In this document: positions 6,287 to 7,930 of the stretch, in pieces
Position numbering within the stretch: the first letter of the stretch is position 1
Layout of the letters: every line of letters begins with the position of its first letter
Origin: Proteobacteria bacterium HN_bin10
GTDB taxonomy: Bacteria > Pseudomonadota > Alphaproteobacteria > Caulobacterales > Aquidulcibacteraceae
Assembly (NCBI GenBank): GCA_002083515.1
Contig: LWDN01000071.1
Location: 1 to 7,930 of the forward strand
Direction: 5' to 3'
Length of the DNA stretch: 7,930 bases
The notes under the pieces: model-generated
The model's database searches: none
The model's input: only the letters and a program-made list of their open reading frames with translations
Told to the model about the DNA's origin: nothing
Made by a program: the position numbers and the translations under genes

Positions 6287-6901
6287 TCAGCACACCTGCC
6301 GTTGTGAGACATTGTTGAGCCGGTATGGCGCGCAGGGAACCGCGCGCGTGTGCGGTTCGACCAGACGCACCGGGCCGACAACCAGGTTGGATGCGCCGAG
6401 CGCCGCATCGAGATCGTGCTGATCGAGCCGCCATGGCCGCGCCACCGCCGTCACCTCTTCCAGATTGGTTTCCCAAATGCCGATATAGACGGCTTCGCCC
6501 GCGCGCGCCGTGAACGCCGGCCGCTCCGGCCCCTGCACAACGCCGTTGGCGACGTAATTCACGCGCCCGTCGCGGATCACGGCGAAGACGCTGTCGAGCG
6601 CGTATTCGCCCGGTTCGATCTCCGACATGATGAACTCGCCCGGAATGCCGCGCACCCGCACCGATTCCCCGCTCTGGGTGCGGGCCTCGAAAATCCGCCG
6701 CGGCCCGTAGCGCATGAACCGGCCCTCGGCGTCGAGCCGGCGCCACAGCACCGTGTAGCGCGGCGAGGTGTTGGTGGCGGCTTCCGCTACGCCAATGATG
6801 ACGAACGCCCCCGGCTCGGCCCCGACATGGAAGCGGCGGTCCTCCGGGGTGGCGCACTGCGCCAGCACCAGGCACGCCAGCATTGCAAACATCGTACGCA
6901 T
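6287..6901 (-). CDS. Putative lipoprotein, hypothetical
   Basis: First gene of the minus-strand cluster, 204 residues from the ATG at 6901. The N-terminus MRTMFAMLACLVLAQC looks like a short signal peptide with a lipobox-like LAQC (Cys16); Gln before the cysteine is unusual, so plain secretion is also possible. The mature part is rich in predicted beta strands (FVIIGVAEAA, YTVLWRRLD, PGEYALDSVFAVI, AVYIGIWE), suggesting a small periplasmic beta-sandwich, with an ending containing two further cysteines. I do not recognise a named family. Starts at 6943 (upstream) and 6892 are possible; 6901 gives the best signal peptide. It stops five bases before the acyl-CoA dehydrogenase start, so the two are probably co-transcribed. 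The role is unknown. Confidence 0.72.
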   Translation of the reverse strand: MRTMFAMLACLVLAQCATPEDRRFHVGAEPGAFVIIGVAEAATNTSPRYTVLWRRLDAEGRFMRYGPRRIFEARTQSGESVRVRGIPGEFIMSEIEPGEYALDSVFAVIRDGRVNYVANGVVQGPERPAFTARAGEAVYIGIWETNLEEVTAVARPWRLDQHDLDAALGASNLVVGPVRLVEPHTRAVPCAPYRLNNVSQRQVC

Positions 6902-6963
6902 CGGCGGCCCCGCCTTGCGGCCACGCGCCCACCATGCCAGCACCGGCGCATGGAGGGAATGCC
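6902..6963. promoter_or_regulatory. Divergent intergenic region between the lipoprotein and thioesterase genes
   Basis: This 62-base gap between divergent starts is the only place where promoters for both the seven-gene minus cluster and the thioesterase/CHAD pair could lie outside coding sequence. It is very GC-rich, and I see no convincing -35/-10 pair or operator on either strand. Promoters may extend into either gene. The regulatory role is inferred from gene orientation only. Confidence 0.35.
6952..6958 (+). promoter_or_regulatory. Ribosome binding site of the thioesterase gene
   Basis: GGAGGGA lies five bases before the ATG at 6964. It is the strongest Shine-Dalgarno match noted in the window and decides the thioesterase start over the TTG at 6883, which would overlap the divergent lipoprotein gene. 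Confidence 0.75.
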
Positions 6964-7428
6964 ATGAACGGCGAAGGAAGCGCCCCGACCATGTCGAGCG
7001 GCGCGGTTTTGGTGCCGGAGGGACCGTTCGCGGGCTGGACCACCTGGAGCCTGGGCAGCGATCCTTACGAGACCGCCCTCGGGCCCTTCTATTTCCGCGT
7101 CGAGAATGGGCGCACGCGCTGCGCCTTCCAGCCCCGGCGCGAGCATTTGAACGGCGGCGGGACCATCCATGGCGGGGCGCTGATGAGCTTCGCCGACTTC
7201 GCCCTTTTCGCCATTGCTCACAATGCGTTGGCGGGCGCGCACGCGGTGACCCTCACCTGTAATTCCGAATTCATCGGCGCGGGATCGCTCGATGACGCGG
7301 TCGAGGCGGAAGGCGAAGTCATCCGCGACACCCGTTCGGTGGTGTTCGTGCGCGGCCTTGTCACACAAACTTCACGCCCATTGCTTTCGTTTTCGGGCAC
7401 GCTCAAAAAGATTTCGCGGCGAGAATAG
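6964..7428 (+). CDS. PaaI-family hotdog-fold acyl-CoA thioesterase
   Basis: Predicted cytoplasmic thioesterase that hydrolyses acyl- or aryl-CoA to free acid and CoA. The protein is 154 residues, usual for single-domain members. The core motif LNGGGTIHGGALMSFADFAL (62-81) holds the HGG turn (69-71) and Asp78, at the position of the catalytic acidic residue in PaaI-like enzymes; Asn63 lies where related enzymes use Asn or His. Later strands AVTLTCNSEFIGAG (94-107) and SVVFVRGLVTQ (125-135) fit the remaining hotdog sheet. The start is fixed by a strong GGAGGGA site; the reading frame is open further upstream, but that part overlaps the divergent lipoprotein gene. Divergent to the operon with the acyl-CoA dehydrogenase, which fits shared acyl-CoA metabolism. 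Substrate unknown. Confidence 0.9.
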   Translation: MNGEGSAPTMSSGAVLVPEGPFAGWTTWSLGSDPYETALGPFYFRVENGRTRCAFQPRREHLNGGGTIHGGALMSFADFALFAIAHNALAGAHAVTLTCNSEFIGAGSLDDAVEAEGEVIRDTRSVVFVRGLVTQTSRPLLSFSGTLKKISRRE

Positions 7429-7454
7429 CGCCGCTGGCTTTCGGGGGTCAGCCC

Positions 7455-7930
7455 ATGCGTACGCCAGGACCGGCGTTCGACTTGCGCGCGGCGCTGAGCG
7501 AAGAATTGCGCTCGGCCATCGACGAACTTGACGCGATCTCGCGCGACAAGCTGGCCGTTCACCGCTGCCGCGTGCGCATCAAGCGCGCGCGGGCGTTGGC
7601 GCGGATTGGACGCGCCTGCGCGCCCGGCCTGTCGGAAGTCTTCATCGACTCGTCGCGCGCGCTGATGCGCAACCTGGCGCTGTCGCGCGATCCACTGGCG
7701 CTGACGGAAGCCGCCAAAGCGACAGCGGACCAATGCAAGAAGAAAAGCGCCGCCGCCTTCGCTGCGGTCGCGCACGCGATCGACGAGACCGCCGCTTCGC
7801 AGCCCAGCGCCAATCTCGATGCGGCGCGCGCCAATCTGAAGGATTTGCTAGCGTTGGCGCAGGTGTGGCCGGAGGCCTCGCACGGCCAAATCAGGCGCGG
7901 CGCCAAACGCCTCGACCGGCGGGCGCGGCG
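7455..7930 (+). CDS. CHAD-domain protein, 3' end beyond the window
   Basis: An open frame of 158 codons from ATG 7455 to the window edge with no stop. It begins MRTPGPAFDLRAALSEELR and soon has LAVHRCRVRIKRARALARIG (residues 33-52), matching the start of CHAD domains, where a conserved His and evenly spaced Arg/Lys on helices bind polyphosphate. The rest is helical and rich in Ala, Arg and Lys (QCKKKSAAAFAAV; HGQIRRGAKRLDRRARR), consistent with the alpha-helical basic fold. There is no CYTH domain before it, so it is a stand-alone CHAD protein at this end. GGGGG lies about eight bases before the start, and the gene begins 26 bases after the thioesterase stop, so an operon is likely. CHAD proteins bind inorganic polyphosphate and associate with polyphosphate granules; the role here is inferred. 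Confidence 0.8.
   Translation, partial: MRTPGPAFDLRAALSEELRSAIDELDAISRDKLAVHRCRVRIKRARALARIGRACAPGLSEVFIDSSRALMRNLALSRDPLALTEAAKATADQCKKKSAAAFAAVAHAIDETAASQPSANLDAARANLKDLLALAQVWPEASHGQIRRGAKRLDRRAR

Noticed and set aside
5664..6422. A 252-codon plus-strand open frame opposite the acyl-CoA dehydrogenase
   Set aside because: Antisense to strongly conserved flavoprotein sequence, with no recognisable domain.
6282..7043. A 254-codon upstream extension of the acyl-CoA dehydrogenase frame
   Set aside because: It is arginine/glycine/alanine-rich noise running through the lipoprotein gene on the same strand in another frame and antisense to the thioesterase start. The family N-terminus begins at the ATG at 6281.
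7218..7775. A 185-codon minus-strand open frame under the thioesterase and CHAD genes
   Set aside because: Overlaps two recognisable plus-strand genes and has an arginine-rich composition typical of shadow frames.

Overview
The window is GC-rich (strong G/C preference at codon third positions) with tightly packed genes. It looks like an alphaproteobacterium, perhaps near Caulobacterales or Hyphomonadales. That placement is inferred from composition, gene style and protein flavour only. I see no rRNA, tRNA, CRISPR array, insertion sequence or origin, and no gene-free stretch over 300 bases.

Layout. (1) Positions 2-898 are one uninterrupted plus-strand reading frame made of two unrelated pieces. 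Up to about 424-430 it is the NAD(P)-binding part of a malic enzyme. From there to 898 it is the C-terminal part of an FbpB-type iron(III) ABC permease. Codon use changes sharply at the junction, so this is either an assembly chimera or a real recombination joint. (2) The ATPase of the same transporter (fbpC, 895-1908) follows with an ATGA overlap. (3) A minus-strand cluster of seven genes runs from 6901 down to 1875 with tiny gaps or overlaps. In transcription order it holds a small putative lipoprotein, an acyl-CoA dehydrogenase, a 63-residue hypothetical, a 151-residue hypothetical, a uracil-DNA-glycosylase-superfamily protein with a four-cysteine iron-sulfur pattern, a lipoprotein alpha/beta hydrolase, and a divergent SAM-dependent methyltransferase whose tail overlaps the 3' end of fbpC. 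(4) Across a 62-bp divergent intergenic region, a PaaI-type hotdog thioesterase (6964-7428) and a CHAD-domain protein (7455 to beyond the window end) run on the plus strand.

How they fit together. The acyl-CoA dehydrogenase, the thioesterase and the lipoprotein hydrolase all suit acyl-chain or acyl-CoA metabolism. The glycosylase, methyltransferase and two hypotheticals have no obvious pathway link, but the stop/start overlaps suggest co-translation. The transporter fragment is a separate unit that converges on the cluster. I found no clearly new defence or mobile system. The points most worth a second look are the malic enzyme/permease junction, the mixed-function overlapping operon, and the repeated motif in the 151-residue hypothetical.
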